Source: Gimesia fumaroli (GTDB taxonomy: Bacteria; Planctomycetota; Planctomycetia; Planctomycetales; Planctomycetaceae). Taken from it: a DNA stretch of 64,000 bases. A program made the position numbers and the translations under genes. The stretch is taken from NCBI RefSeq assembly GCF_007754425.1, contig NZ_CP037452.1, forward strand, positions 1,521,501 to 1,585,500, written 5' to 3'. The notes beneath the pieces were generated by a model, which saw only the letters and a program-made list of their open reading frames with translations, was not told the origin of the DNA and ran no database searches. Shown piece after piece: positions 63,608 to 64,000 of this stretch; the stretch's first letter is position 1; every line of letters begins with the position of its first letter.

Positions 63608-64000
63608 GGCCCGTTTCTCCAGGCGGTGGCAGAGTTACTGGTGGCAACTCTGGAGCCGCAGAGTTGCCTTGTTCGTTTTGCTGTTCTGGTTGCGGCTGTG
63701 GGGGCTGCTGAGGATAACCCTGTGGCGGCATCTGGTATTGTTGTGGATACGCTGGCATTGGCTGCTGTGGATATCCCTGTTGCGGATAGTATTGTGGTGG
63801 CATCGGATAAGGGTATTGCTGTCCTGGCTGCATCTGTTGGGGAGGATAGCCGTATTGCTGCGGTGGATAACCAGCTTGCTGTGCGGCCTGATCATAAGCT
63901 TGCTGTGCTGCCTGTTGCTGTTCGGCAGACAGAATCTGGGTATCTCCTTCATAGACTTCGGGCGCGACAGGGGCTGGTGTTTCCGGAGCAGGTGCCGTTT
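63591..64000 (-). CDS. P/Q/Y-rich low-complexity protein (5' partial)
   Basis: The frame is open from the right edge to a stop at 63591. The visible 136 residues begin with a Pro/Glu-rich part (APAPETPAPVAPEVYEGD), then AEQQQAAQQAYDQAAQQ. Repeats of the type YPPQQ, YPQQ and MPPQ follow. Compositionally it is a disordered tail or linker of a larger protein; the domain that would tell its function lies outside the window. Confidence 0.75.
   Translation of the reverse strand, partial: TAPAPETPAPVAPEVYEGDTQILSAEQQQAAQQAYDQAAQQAGYPPQQYGYPPQQMQPGQQYPYPMPPQYYPQQGYPQQPMPAYPQQYQMPPQGYPQQPPQPQPEQQNEQGNSAAPELPPVTLPPPGETGLKNKE

Noticed and set aside
1..64000. tRNA genes, CRISPR array, insertion sequences
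   Set aside because: No tRNA-like T-arm with acceptor pairing, no regularly spaced repeats and no transposase were recognised in the intergenic DNA.

Overview
The window looks like a chromosomal segment of a planctomycete, most like Planctomycetaceae of the Gimesia type; this is inferred from gene content, with no database search. Lineage-typical genes include a DUF1549/DUF1553 protein with a cytochrome-like motif, a secreted WD40/cytochrome c protein, a DUF1559 prepilin-like protein followed by a small lipoprotein, and an EF-G of the mitochondrial EF-G1/spdEFG1 type. Others are FHA-GAF-SpoIIE phosphatases, a DUF3500 Tat protein and DUF1080, PIG-L and sugar-phosphate-isomerase genes. An LpxD/LpxI pair points to a lipid A-containing outer membrane. 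Gene starts often lack a Shine-Dalgarno sequence. I see no tRNA, rRNA, CRISPR array, transposase or prophage.

Layout. 1-4.5 kb: a MotA/TolQ/ExbB-type proton-channel subunit (cut by the left edge) and two single-pass partner proteins, forming a probable energised envelope complex. 4.5-16.4 kb: housekeeping genes, namely thioredoxin-TPR, a PTPS/QueD-like and CitG-like pair, a DapA-like aldolase, EF-G, pyruvate phosphate dikinase, a small FHA protein, lpxI and lpxD. 16.7-29 kb: chorismate mutase, a lipoprotein, a GT-C-like membrane protein, a PP2C phosphatase, a PIG-L deacetylase, an HTH-EIIA fusion, a TIM-barrel isomerase, DUF3500, DUF1080, a universal stress protein and an AGCS symporter. 29.3-34.9 kb: a complete-looking Fe-S assembly operon, sufR-sufC-sufB-sufD-Rieske ferredoxin-sufT, with a promoter, an overlapping palindromic operator and a terminal hairpin. 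It contains no cysteine desulfurase. 35-38.7 kb: rpmB-gatC-gatA-gatB on the minus strand. 38.7-42.3 kb: csrA with a complex upstream region, a large hairpin abutting a small ORF coupled to a SolA-like oxidase, and ribBA. 42.7-51.9 kb: a secreted three-gene cassette (DUF1549/1553; PPC-domain; cytochrome c-WD40 with a 300-residue coiled coil), with a promoter and a strong final terminator. 52-57 kb: a glucuronate isomerase-like protein and two tandem FHA-GAF-SpoIIE phosphatases. 57-64 kb: a DUF3352-like exported protein, an ECF sigma factor with a probable anti-sigma, the DUF1559/lipoprotein pair, small ORFs and the end of a P/Q/Y-rich protein.

The most interesting material is (i) the proton-channel trio, in which only one of the two partner subunits keeps the ExbD/MotB-type aspartate, (ii) the secreted heme/WD40/coiled-coil cassette, (iii) the SufR operator and promoter, and (iv) the non-coding structure around csrA and the solA-like gene. 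Nothing here is a clear new defence or mobile system.
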